A stretch of DNA of 64,000 nucleotides from UBA6168 sp964573725. Its GTDB lineage: Bacteria > Bacteroidota > Bacteroidia > Chitinophagales > Saprospiraceae. Positions 8,158 to 15,946 of the stretch are shown piece after piece. The stretch covers positions 1-64,000 of the forward strand of contig CAZNLJ010000005.1 in the NCBI GenBank assembly GCA_964573725.1. The letters are read 5' to 3'. The notes beneath the pieces were generated by a model. It did no database searches, was not told where the DNA came from, and worked only from the letters and a program-made list of their open reading frames with translations. The translations under genes were made by a program, and so were the position numbers. Each line of letters begins with the position of its first letter. Position 1 is the stretch's first letter.

Positions 8158-9408
8158 CTATTGTGCAGGCCGAAGGATGCCCGACGGCGCGAACTTCCAG
8201 TTGAGCAGCTTGTGGAAGTCGTATTGCTCCGGATGGGCGAGCATGCCCTGCACTTTCCCGTAATCCTGTTCGGTGAGCACGTGCAGGTCGCTGAGGATCA
8301 GCTGGGAAAATTCCGATTTGATATTGACCAAGCGGGGCGGGATCTTCCCGCTTTCATCCTCGATGTCCTTCATGAACAGCGGTACGATTTCCCCGGCGGC
8401 GTTGGTGGAGACGATGCAGCCCCGCAGGCCGTGTTCGAAAAGTTTCCGAACCCCCATGCCCAGGATGGTGCAGAGCGTCAGGTCGAAGGCGACCGGTCGG
8501 GTGCAGCGTACCTCATAGCCCAGTTCCACCGGCCGGCTCTTGATGTCGATGCCGAGTTCCTTGAGTTTGCGCTGGACCAGGACATTGATGATGTGCGCCT
8601 TGCTGACGTTGCCAAGCTCCGGATGACCGTGCGCGTCATAGGTGAAACTGATTCCGGAGTTCTTGATCTCGTCCTCGTCGAGGATGTGGAAAATCCCTTC
8701 GCTGACAATGGCCACCCCATGCTCGATGCCGTTCAGTTTGCGCTTGACCATGGAGGAGATGATCAGGTTGGTGATCTTCTCCAGGGTGACCTTGGTGCTG
8801 TCGAACATCTCCGGGATGATGATCATCGGGAAATGGCAGCTGGCCCCGATTTCGAAGGCGAGATGGCCGGCGGACCGGCCCATGGAGGAAATGACGAACC
8901 AGGTCTTGCTGGTGCGGGCATCCTCATAGATGGTATTGCTGATGCGCACCCCTTCATCCTTGGCGGAATTGAAACCGAAGGTGGGCATCATGTCTGGCAA
9001 GGGCAGGTCGTTGTCAATGGTTTTCGGAACGTGGATATTCTGGATGTTGATGTCTTGGGAAGCCAGCCATTTCGTCAGCCGGTTGCTGGTGGATGCGGTA
9101 TCGTCGCCGCCGATGGTGACCAGCAGGACCACGTTGTTCTCCACGAAGAACCTGGCGGAAAATTCATGGTCCTTCGGCTTGTAGCGGCTCATCCGCAGGG
9201 CGGAGCCTCCCCGTGGAAAAATGAGGTCCGCAAACTGGAAATCCATTTCCACGGTTTCCGCACGGCCGTCGAACAAGTGCTGGTAGCCGTCATGGATACC
9301 GAGCACCCGGTACCCGTCCCGGAGGAACACTTTGGAAATGGTGCTGATGACCGTGTTGATGCCCGGGGCTGGTCCCCCCGCGCACAAAATGGCGATAGAC
9401 TGTTGCAT
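8158..9408 (-). CDS. 6-phosphofructokinase, sequence signature of the pyrophosphate-dependent type
   Basis: The 416-residue cytoplasmic enzyme phosphorylates fructose 6-phosphate in glycolysis. Family motifs: 'GGPAPGINTVI' (residues 11-21), GGDDT at 100-104, 'PKTIDND' at 128-134 with the catalytic Asp, and 'SMGRSAGHLAFEIG' (sugar-phosphate binding). ATP enzymes normally read GGDGS and PGTIDND. The second Asp (D103) and the Lys (K129) seen here are the residues known to favour pyrophosphate as donor and reversible action. Donor specificity is therefore inferred. The ATG at 9408 has an A9 tract about 11 nt upstream, an A-rich leader typical of the phylum. Monocistronic; terminator at 8096-8126. 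Confidence 0.9.
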   Translation of the reverse strand: MQQSIAILCAGGPAPGINTVISTISKVFLRDGYRVLGIHDGYQHLFDGRAETVEMDFQFADLIFPRGGSALRMSRYKPKDHEFSARFFVENNVVLLVTIGGDDTASTSNRLTKWLASQDINIQNIHVPKTIDNDLPLPDMMPTFGFNSAKDEGVRISNTIYEDARTSKTWFVISSMGRSAGHLAFEIGASCHFPMIIIPEMFDSTKVTLEKITNLIISSMVKRKLNGIEHGVAIVSEGIFHILDEDEIKNSGISFTYDAHGHPELGNVSKAHIINVLVQRKLKELGIDIKSRPVELGYEVRCTRPVAFDLTLCTILGMGVRKLFEHGLRGCIVSTNAAGEIVPLFMKDIEDESGKIPPRLVNIKSEFSQLILSDLHVLTEQDYGKVQGMLAHPEQYDFHKLLNWKFAPSGILRPAQ

Positions 9409-9621
9409 GGTGTTGATGTTTTTTTTTAAACAAGCGGTAAAATTAGCGGGCCGCCGGCAATAGGAGGATTCCTTTTTCCTACTTTTTTACCGCGATGGGT
9501 TGCTTTTTTTACGGGTCGGCTTTCCTTCCCTGCGGGAACCTCGCTACTTTCGGACCGTAAAAAAAAAGGCAGTCGGTCGGAAATGAAGACCCTGGCTTGT
9601 TTCTTCAAAAAAAAACATCCG

Positions 9622-10995
9622 ATGAAAAAGGCATCCTGGCCGGGCCGTCGCCCGGAAATACGCCCGCCCGGTCCTCACCCGGGACAAATCAAGCCCGCCA
9701 CGCTGCTTCTGGCCTTGTGGGGTATCCTTTCGGTCCTGAACCCCGTCGGCCTGTCCGGCCAGTCGGCCGACCCCCTGGAGGGACGCGTGGATGCGGTCCT
9801 GGACAAGGTGGTCGAATGGCGGAGGGATTTCCACCGGTTCCCGGAGTTGTCCAACCGGGAATACAAGACGGCGGAAAAGGTGGCCGAACATCTCCGGTCC
9901 TTGGGCATGGAAGTCCGTACCGGCATCGCCCATACCGGGGTTGCAGGTGTGCTCCGGGGGGGCAAACCCGGCCCGGTCGTGGCCCTTCGCGCCGACATGG
10001 ACGCGTTGCCGGTCGTGGAACGGGTTCCGCTGCCTTTCGCCTCCCGGGAGCGTTCCGAGTACCTGGGACAGGAAGTGGGGGTGATGCACGCCTGCGGACA
10101 CGACGCCCATACCGCCATCCTCATGGGGGTTGCGGAAGTGCTCGTCGGGATGCGTCAGGAGTTGGCAGGGACGGTCCTTTTCATCTTCCAGCCGGCGGAG
10201 GAAGGGGCTCCGCCCGGGGAGGAAGGCGGGGCCAAGCTGATGCTGAAAGAAGGCTTGTTCGACGATCCGCGGCCGGAAGTCGTCTTCGGCCTTCATGTCA
10301 GCTCGGACCTGGAGGTGGGGAAGATCCGGTACAAACCCGGCGGATTGATGGCGGCTTCGGACATGTTCACCATCCGGATCCTGGGCAAACAATCGCATGG
10401 CTCCCGTCCCTGGTCCGGCGTCGATCCGATCGTCACCGCAGCCCAGGTCATCCTCGGACTGCAGACCATCGTCAGCCGGCAGGTGGAACTGACCAAGGAA
10501 CCGGCCGTCATCACTGTCGGAAAAATCCAGGCGGGCGTCCGCAACAACATCATCCCGGAAACTGCGGAACTGGTCGGCACCATCCGGACCCTGGATACCG
10601 CCATGCAGCGGGACATCCATGCACGGATCCGTCGGACGGTGTCGCACATTGCGGAAAGCCAAGGTGCGCAGGCGGAAGTGGATATCAAGATCGGTTACCC
10701 GGTCACCTACAACAATCCCGCGCTGACGGCCCAAATGCTACCGACCCTCTTTTCCGTCGCCGGGGAGGAAAATGTCATCGTCAACCGGCCCTCCACCGGT
10801 GCGGAGGATTTCTCCTTCTACGCCAGGGAGGTGCCCGGTTTGTTCTTCTTCCTCGGCGGTATGCCGGCGGGACAGGATCCGCTGGACGCAGCTCCGCACC
10901 ACACGCCCGATTTTTTCATCGACGAAAGCGGTTTCCGGACCGGTCTGCTGGCCCTTTCCCGGCTGGTCCTCGATTACGCCGCCGCCGCCGAATAG
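9622..10995 (+). CDS. exported M20-family amidohydrolase/aminoacylase (first copy)
   Basis: The protein has 457 residues, with a long n-region and hydrophobic leader ending near 'NPVGLSGQ', so it is predicted to be exported. The M20D metal-site pattern is complete: 'VMHACGHDAH' (Cys158, His160), 'QPAEEG' (Glu193/Glu194), 'GLH' (His225) and 'HHTPDF' near the C-terminus. The dimerisation/lid domain sits at about residues 240-350. Relatives hydrolyse N-acyl amino acids, amino-acid conjugates or small peptides; the true substrate cannot be read from sequence. An alternative ATG lies at 9583, but it would place an A9 tract inside the coding region; I prefer 9622 with the A-rich stretch as leader. 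A close paralogue lies at 12221, with trxB between. Confidence 0.88.
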   Translation: MKKASWPGRRPEIRPPGPHPGQIKPATLLLALWGILSVLNPVGLSGQSADPLEGRVDAVLDKVVEWRRDFHRFPELSNREYKTAEKVAEHLRSLGMEVRTGIAHTGVAGVLRGGKPGPVVALRADMDALPVVERVPLPFASRERSEYLGQEVGVMHACGHDAHTAILMGVAEVLVGMRQELAGTVLFIFQPAEEGAPPGEEGGAKLMLKEGLFDDPRPEVVFGLHVSSDLEVGKIRYKPGGLMAASDMFTIRILGKQSHGSRPWSGVDPIVTAAQVILGLQTIVSRQVELTKEPAVITVGKIQAGVRNNIIPETAELVGTIRTLDTAMQRDIHARIRRTVSHIAESQGAQAEVDIKIGYPVTYNNPALTAQMLPTLFSVAGEENVIVNRPSTGAEDFSFYAREVPGLFFFLGGMPAGQDPLDAAPHHTPDFFIDESGFRTGLLALSRLVLDYAAAAE

Positions 10996-11103
10996 GGCGG
11001 AAGCCTGCGTGACCCGGGTCACGCAGGCCACGCTGGAGAAGCATTTACTTTGCCGGGCTTTCATTTCTTCAATACGCAACTTTACATCAACCCAATATCT
11101 GAT

Positions 11104-12048
11104 ATGGCTGAAAAAATTCACAAATGTATCATCATCGGGTCCGGACCTGCCGGCTATACGGCTGCCGTGTACGCAGCACGCGCCAATATGTCCCCCATCC
11201 TCTTCACCGGGCCGGAACCGGGCGGACAACTCATCACCACCACGGATGTCGAGAACTTTCCCGGCTATCCCCAAGGGATCGGCGGTCCGGAAATGATGGA
11301 GGAGTTCCGGCAGCAAGCGGAACGGTTCGGTACGGATATCCGGTATGAACGGATTGAGCGGGTGGATTTCGACACCCGACAGGACTTCCATGCGGTCTTT
11401 ACGGAAAGCGGCGAGCGGCTCGATGCCTACACCGTCATCATTTCCACCGGCGCCAGCGCAAAATACCTGGGACTTCCCTCCGAAAAGCGTTTGCTCAACA
11501 ACGGGGTCAGCGCCTGCGCCGTCTGCGACGGTTTCTTCTTCCGGGGCAAGGAGGTCGCCGTGGTGGGTGGCGGGGATACGGCCGCCGAGGAGGCGACCTA
11601 CCTGGCCAAATTATGCCCGAAGGTACACCTGATCGTGCGCCGCGACGAACTTCGTGCCTCCCAGATCATGCAGGAACGGGTTTTCAATACCCCGAACATC
11701 ACCGTCCATTGGAATACGGAGACGGTGGAAGTGCTCGGGGAGGATAAGGTCAACGGGGCGCTGGTTCGCAACAACCGGACCGGTGAAACCACCACCCTGC
11801 CCGTGGAGGGATTCTTCGTCGCCATCGGTCACCAACCGAATACGGGTATTTTCCGGGATTTCATTTCCATGGATGAGGCGGGCTACATCGTGACGGTGCC
11901 GGGAAGCAGCCGGACCAATGTCGCCGGTGTCTTTGCCAGCGGGGATGCCCAGGACAAGGTCTACCGGCAGGCTATCACGGCCGCCGGCACGGGCTGTATG
12001 GCGGCACTGGATGCGGAGCGCTACCTCGTGGCCAAGGGCCTGGGTTGA
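11104..12048 (+). CDS. trxB: thioredoxin-disulfide reductase
   Basis: A 314-residue flavoenzyme that passes electrons from NADPH through FAD and a redox-active disulfide to thioredoxin. Seen: FAD Rossmann motif 'IGSGPAGYTAAVYAARA' (residues 11-27), CAVC redox pair (Cys138/Cys141), NADPH motif 'VVGGGDTAAEEA', and the C-terminal FAD motif 'GVFASGDAQD'. Length is normal for bacterial TrxB. The ATG at 11104 was chosen over an upstream in-frame ATG at 11050 because the canonical N-terminus starts there. The gene is 108 bp after the first M20 gene; a strong terminator at 12086-12120 separates it from the second. Confidence 0.96.
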   Translation: MAEKIHKCIIIGSGPAGYTAAVYAARANMSPILFTGPEPGGQLITTTDVENFPGYPQGIGGPEMMEEFRQQAERFGTDIRYERIERVDFDTRQDFHAVFTESGERLDAYTVIISTGASAKYLGLPSEKRLLNNGVSACAVCDGFFFRGKEVAVVGGGDTAAEEATYLAKLCPKVHLIVRRDELRASQIMQERVFNTPNITVHWNTETVEVLGEDKVNGALVRNNRTGETTTLPVEGFFVAIGHQPNTGIFRDFISMDEAGYIVTVPGSSRTNVAGVFASGDAQDKVYRQAITAAGTGCMAALDAERYLVAKGLG

Positions 12049-12085
12049 GGTGGCCGGCGGGCGGATCGTCCGTACGGGATCGGAT

Positions 12086-12120
12086 AAAAAAACAAACCTG
12101 CCGCGCAGGTTTGTTTTTTT
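12086..12120 (+). terminator. intrinsic terminator after trxB
   Basis: A perfect 16-bp inverted repeat (arms 12086-12101 and 12105-12120) with a 3-nt loop. The arms begin and end in A7/T7, so it can work in both directions. It lies 37 bp after the trxB stop. Confidence 0.9.
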
Positions 12121-12126
12121 TATGAT

Positions 12127-12134
12127 TACTTTTG
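12127..12134 (+). promoter_or_regulatory. candidate -7 promoter box for the second M20 gene
   Basis: TACTTTTG fits the Bacteroidota -7 consensus TAnnTTTG and lies directly after the trxB terminator, about 90 nt before the ATG at 12221. No well-spaced TTTG (-33) box is present. Confidence 0.4.
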
Positions 12135-12220
12135 AATCAAGGTGCCCGGAGTACCGACGGTTCTCCGGTCTCCTTACATCGACCGCCTTCCTTGTCTCAT
12201 CTGCCAAGTATAGCATTTCT

Positions 12221-13552
12221 ATGGAATATACCGCCATTCTCCGCCGGGCCGACCTTCGTCCGGCCTTCCGGGCCCTCCTCCTTTTTTTCGCGCTTCAGCC
12301 GTGCGCCACACCGCTGTCGGCCCAGGTTGCCCGGGTGGACGAACTGACCGGCCAGGTGCTGCCGAAAGTCATTTCCTGGCGCCGGGATTTCCACCAAAAC
12401 CCGGAACTGTCCAACCGGGAATTCCGGACCGCCGCCGTGGTCGCCGCCCATCTCCGTTCCTTGGGGATGCAGGTGGATACCGGCATCGCCCATACGGGGG
12501 TCGCCGCCTTACTCACCGGCGGCCGTCCCGGTCCGAGGGTGGCACTCCGGGCGGACATGGATGCGCTGCCGGTAACCGAACGGGTGGATTTGCCTTTCGC
12601 TTCAAAGGTTCAGGGCACTTACCTGGGACAGGATGTCGGGGTCATGCACGCCTGCGGCCACGATGCCCACACGGCCATCCTCATGGGGGTGGCGGAGGTG
12701 TTGGCGGCGATGCGACTGGATATTCCCGGCTCGGTGCTCTTCATTTTCCAGCCGGCCGAGGAAGGGGCCCCACCGGGGGAACAGGGCGGCGCGGAGCTGA
12801 TGCTGGCGGAAGGCTTGTTCGATAAGTACCGCCCGGAAGTGGTGTTCGGCCTCCATATCACGGCCGACCTCGAGGCGGGGCATATCCGATACAAGCCGGG
12901 TAGCCTGCTGGCCGCCGCGGATAAATTTTCCATCCGGGTGACCGGCCGGCAGTCCCATGGCTCCCGGCCCTGGTCCGGGGTGGACCCCATCGTCACCGCC
13001 TCCCAAATCGTGCTGGGCCTCCAGACCATCATCAGCCGCCAAGTCGAGCTGACCCTGGAGCCGGCGGTCCTGACGGTCGGCAAACTGACCGCAGGGGTCC
13101 GGAACAACATCATCCCCGAAACGGCGGAGATGGTCGGAACCATCCGGACGTTCCACCCGGGTATGCAGGAGGATATCCATGCGCGGATCCGGCGGACCGC
13201 CGTTTCCATCGCGGAAAGCCAGGGCGCTACGGCGGAGGTGGTCATCGACCGGCAATATCCGGTCACGGTCAATGACGCGAAACTGACGGCCCGCATGCTG
13301 CCGGCCCTGTTCGCCGCAGCGGGGGAGGAACGGGTGCAGGTGACCCGCCCGGTGACCTGGGCGGAGGATTTCTCCTTTTATGCCAACGCAGTACCCGGGC
13401 TTTTCTTCTTCCTGGGCGGAATGCCCCCCGGCGCAGACCCCTTGCAGGTACCTTCCCATCACACGCCCGACTTTTTTATCGACGAAAGTGGTTTTGATGA
13501 AGGGGTGCGCGCGCTCTCCCTCCTTGCCCTGCAATATCTCGAAGGCAAGTAG
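12221..13552 (+). CDS. exported M20-family amidohydrolase/aminoacylase (second copy)
   Basis: A 443-residue paralogue of the protein encoded at 9622; long stretches are near-identical (for example 'SHGSRPWSGVDPIVTA' and 'GVRNNIIPETAE'). The signal peptide ends near 'PLSAQ' (residue 35). Metal ligands are conserved: Cys145/His147 in 'MHACGHDAH', Glu180/Glu181 in 'QPAEEG', 'GLH', and 'HHTPDF' at the C-terminus. One visible difference lies in the C-terminal motif: 'TWAEDFSF' here, where the first copy has 'TGAEDFSF'. The frame is open for 303 nt upstream, but the leader and the terminator/promoter positions support ATG 12221. Substrate unknown; export suggests hydrolysis of acylated amino acids or peptides in the periplasm. 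Confidence 0.88.
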   Translation: MEYTAILRRADLRPAFRALLLFFALQPCATPLSAQVARVDELTGQVLPKVISWRRDFHQNPELSNREFRTAAVVAAHLRSLGMQVDTGIAHTGVAALLTGGRPGPRVALRADMDALPVTERVDLPFASKVQGTYLGQDVGVMHACGHDAHTAILMGVAEVLAAMRLDIPGSVLFIFQPAEEGAPPGEQGGAELMLAEGLFDKYRPEVVFGLHITADLEAGHIRYKPGSLLAAADKFSIRVTGRQSHGSRPWSGVDPIVTASQIVLGLQTIISRQVELTLEPAVLTVGKLTAGVRNNIIPETAEMVGTIRTFHPGMQEDIHARIRRTAVSIAESQGATAEVVIDRQYPVTVNDAKLTARMLPALFAAAGEERVQVTRPVTWAEDFSFYANAVPGLFFFLGGMPPGADPLQVPSHHTPDFFIDESGFDEGVRALSLLALQYLEGK

Positions 13553-13692
13553 GGCAATATTCCGGCCGGTCGGCCGATCCGTATCCTGGCTGATAGAAAA
13601 GGATGTGTGTCCCGCCTCCCTGTTCCTTCATCCTTCGGCGAGGGCCGAAAATAGCCGGCCGACGGTTTTTTCCGTAGCACCGGCGTGCCGCA

Positions 13693-15474
13693 CTACCGGA
13701 AGGGGACGAAAAAAGGAAGTCGCGCCTGCACACCCTTACCCTGCTCCACCAAGCCCAGCAGCTGTTCATAGTAAGGAAAGAAAGCGCCGAGTTCCCGGCT
13801 AAGGCGGCTGTTGCGCACCCCATCCTCCTCCTGTCCCGTCATTTTCTCCAGCAATTCCTGGATGGGATCTTTTTGCTGCGGATATTGCATCAGCCGATAG
13901 GTGGAGATACCGGCGAGCTCCGCGGCCATGTCCACCGCTACCGGCAGGTTGCCGATCGTATCCACGAGACCCAGGGCGACGGCGCGTTCCCCGGTCCAGA
14001 CCCGGCCTTGCGCAATCGCATGGACGCTGTCCACCGGCATGCCGCGCCCTTCCGAAACCCGGCGCAGGAAGATGTCATAAACCTCCAGGGTGCTTTGCTG
14101 CATCAGGGATTGCTCGGTCGTCGACAATTCCAGGAAGGGCGTGATGCCGGTGCTGTTGGCCGCTGTCTTCACCGTATCCCAATGAATGCCCAACTTGTCC
14201 TCCATCAGGTTGGAAACGTTCGGTATCAGGGAGAAAACCCCGATGGATCCGGTCAGGGTATTGGGGGCGGCGACGATCTTGTCCGCCAGGCAGGAAATGT
14301 AATACCCGCCGGAAGCGGCGTAGTCGCCCATGGACACCACCACGGGTTTGCCGGCCTTGCGCAACAGGGAGACCTCGCGGGCGATGTTCTCGGAAGCCAT
14401 GGCGCTACCGCCCGGCGAGTTGACGCGGAGTACGACCGCCTTGACCTTTTCATCCTTCCGCAGCTGGCTGAGCAAACGGACGTATTGTCCGTCCATGATG
14501 CTGCCTTTGCCACCTTCCCCGTCGAGGATGTTTCCTTCCGCGTATACCAAGGCGATCCGTTCCTTCCCTTCCCCGATCTTGGCCTTCCGGACGTTCGAGA
14601 AATACGCTTCCATGCCGATGGTCTGAAGTTTATCCTTCTCCTCCAGGCCTTGGTGGGACCGCAGGTCTTCCAATACCTCGTCCCGATAGGCGATCCGGTC
14701 CACCAATCCGTACCCGAGGGCATCCTCGGCATTGCGGATGGCCAGGTCGTCCGCCAGCTTGCGGAGTGTTTCCGCCGAAGTGCCTCTTTCACCGGCGATT
14801 GTCGAAAGAAAATGGCGGAAGACCGGCTCGAGGTATTCCCGGATCTGCCGGCGGTTCTGCTCGCTGAGTCCGGTCAGGCGGTAAGGTTCCGTCGCCCCTT
14901 TGAAATCGCCGGCATAAAAGACCTGTACCCGGATACCGGCCTTGTCCAGCATTTCCTTGAAAAAAGGAATCACGGCTGCGAATCCGACGAGGTCTACCGT
15001 TCCCATCGGGTTGAGATAAACCGTGTCGGCGACGGAAGCCAGGAAATAGGCCCCTTGGCTGTAGCTTTTCGCATAGGCCAGGACCGGTTTCCCGGATGCC
15101 TTGAAATCGGAAAGCGCCTCCCGAAGGACCTCCGCCGTGCTCATGCCGGCCTGTATGCCGGCAGGGTCCAGGTCCAGGAAGATGCCTGCGACCTTCTCAT
15201 CCTTGGACGCTTCCTCCAGGCAGCGGACCATATCCTGCAAGCCGACGTTCTCCCGGGTCGAAAAGGAAAGGGGATCCAAATCGGAATTTCCCGTCTGCTC
15301 CGGAATGGGCTGGTCGAAACGGAGGTGCAGCCAACTGCCCGATTCCACTTTGGCCGGCTGGTCCCCGCTACCGGCCAATCCCACCAAGAGCAGGAAACCG
15401 AAAAATCCGAAGAGGGCAAGAGCCAGGGCGACTCCGAGGCAGGAGGAAAATACATTTCTGAGGAAAGGACTCAT
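13693..15474 (-). CDS. sppA: signal peptide peptidase SppA, 67K type
   Basis: The 593-residue inner-membrane protease digests leftover signal peptides. It has one N-terminal membrane helix (about residues 14-36) and two tandem SppA/ClpP-like halves (about 50-290 and 305-560), as in the E. coli long form. The likely catalytic dyad is Lys192 ('YAGDFKGATEP') from the first half and Ser388 ('DYAASGGYYIS') from the second, matching the E. coli Lys209/Ser409 arrangement. Oxyanion-type glycines lie in 'VNSPGGSA'. The product faces the periplasm. It converges on the second M20 gene with a 140-bp gap. Heavy secretion of T9SS cargo in this genome fits the need for such an enzyme. Confidence 0.94.
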   Translation of the reverse strand: MSPFLRNVFSSCLGVALALALFGFFGFLLLVGLAGSGDQPAKVESGSWLHLRFDQPIPEQTGNSDLDPLSFSTRENVGLQDMVRCLEEASKDEKVAGIFLDLDPAGIQAGMSTAEVLREALSDFKASGKPVLAYAKSYSQGAYFLASVADTVYLNPMGTVDLVGFAAVIPFFKEMLDKAGIRVQVFYAGDFKGATEPYRLTGLSEQNRRQIREYLEPVFRHFLSTIAGERGTSAETLRKLADDLAIRNAEDALGYGLVDRIAYRDEVLEDLRSHQGLEEKDKLQTIGMEAYFSNVRKAKIGEGKERIALVYAEGNILDGEGGKGSIMDGQYVRLLSQLRKDEKVKAVVLRVNSPGGSAMASENIAREVSLLRKAGKPVVVSMGDYAASGGYYISCLADKIVAAPNTLTGSIGVFSLIPNVSNLMEDKLGIHWDTVKTAANSTGITPFLELSTTEQSLMQQSTLEVYDIFLRRVSEGRGMPVDSVHAIAQGRVWTGERAVALGLVDTIGNLPVAVDMAAELAGISTYRLMQYPQQKDPIQELLEKMTGQEEDGVRNSRLSRELGAFFPYYEQLLGLVEQGKGVQARLPFFVPFR

Positions 15475-15946
15475 GAGGATATGTTTGACTGGTCTTTGTT
15501 ACCTGCGGTCCGCCGAATCGGCAAGACCGGTCCGACCGGCGATTGGCCATGCGGAACATCCGGGCATTCGGCTCGTCGCCGGTGCTTTATTTAATTTTGC
15601 AATAATAGCCAGCTATCCCGGCAATGCCGCAATTTTTAGATGAAGGGAATCAAAATTCGGTCCATCGGCCGATATATCCGTCCGGTCTGAAAGGTATGGC
15701 CGGCAAGGTCCGGGACAGGCCGCCGAGTCGGCCTGTCCGGATGCCCAGGCACCCGGCTCGCCCCCTGCGGTCCGGGGCGGTGGACGTATCTGTCAGGAAA
15801 TGTGTAAAAAATGAACAGCCAGCATACAATCCGAACGATTTGTGAATGGCAATGACTTGTTTTCCATACCTTTGATTTGATTTGACCTGATGATCGGAAT
15901 CCCTGCCCGCCTGCCTTCTGGGCTGGATTTCACCAAACGTGTCCGT
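15475..15946. other. 472-bp divergent intergenic region between sppA and the SprB-repeat adhesin
   Basis: It holds an AT-rich patch (15587-15610) including TAATTTTG at 15592-15599, and a perfect 10-bp inverted repeat (arms 15713-15722 and 15729-15738, loop 6 nt) without a T-tract. The adhesin promoter candidate is near its right end. A 73-codon open frame (15624-15845) has no protein-like features. The hairpin may be a transcriptional or mRNA element for the adhesin; nothing more can be said. Confidence 0.5.
15839..15874 (+). promoter_or_regulatory. candidate promoter of the SprB-repeat adhesin
   Basis: The -7 box TACCTTTG (15867-15874) matches the Bacteroidota consensus TAnnTTTG. A TTTG (15839-15842) lies 24 nt upstream, somewhat wider than the usual ~19-21. 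The predicted start of transcription leaves a leader of about 65 nt to the ATG at 15947. Confidence 0.5.

Noticed and set aside
12086..12120. The trxB hairpin as a possible riboswitch or invertible-element repeat
   Set aside because: The 3-nt loop with flanking A and T runs is a plain bidirectional terminator.
13873..15594. A 573-codon open frame opposite sppA
   Set aside because: The minus strand is a clear SppA with catalytic Lys and Ser; the opposite frame is a shadow.
15624..15845. A 73-codon open frame upstream of the adhesin
   Set aside because: Pro/Arg-rich translation with no features; it contains the hairpin and the promoter region.
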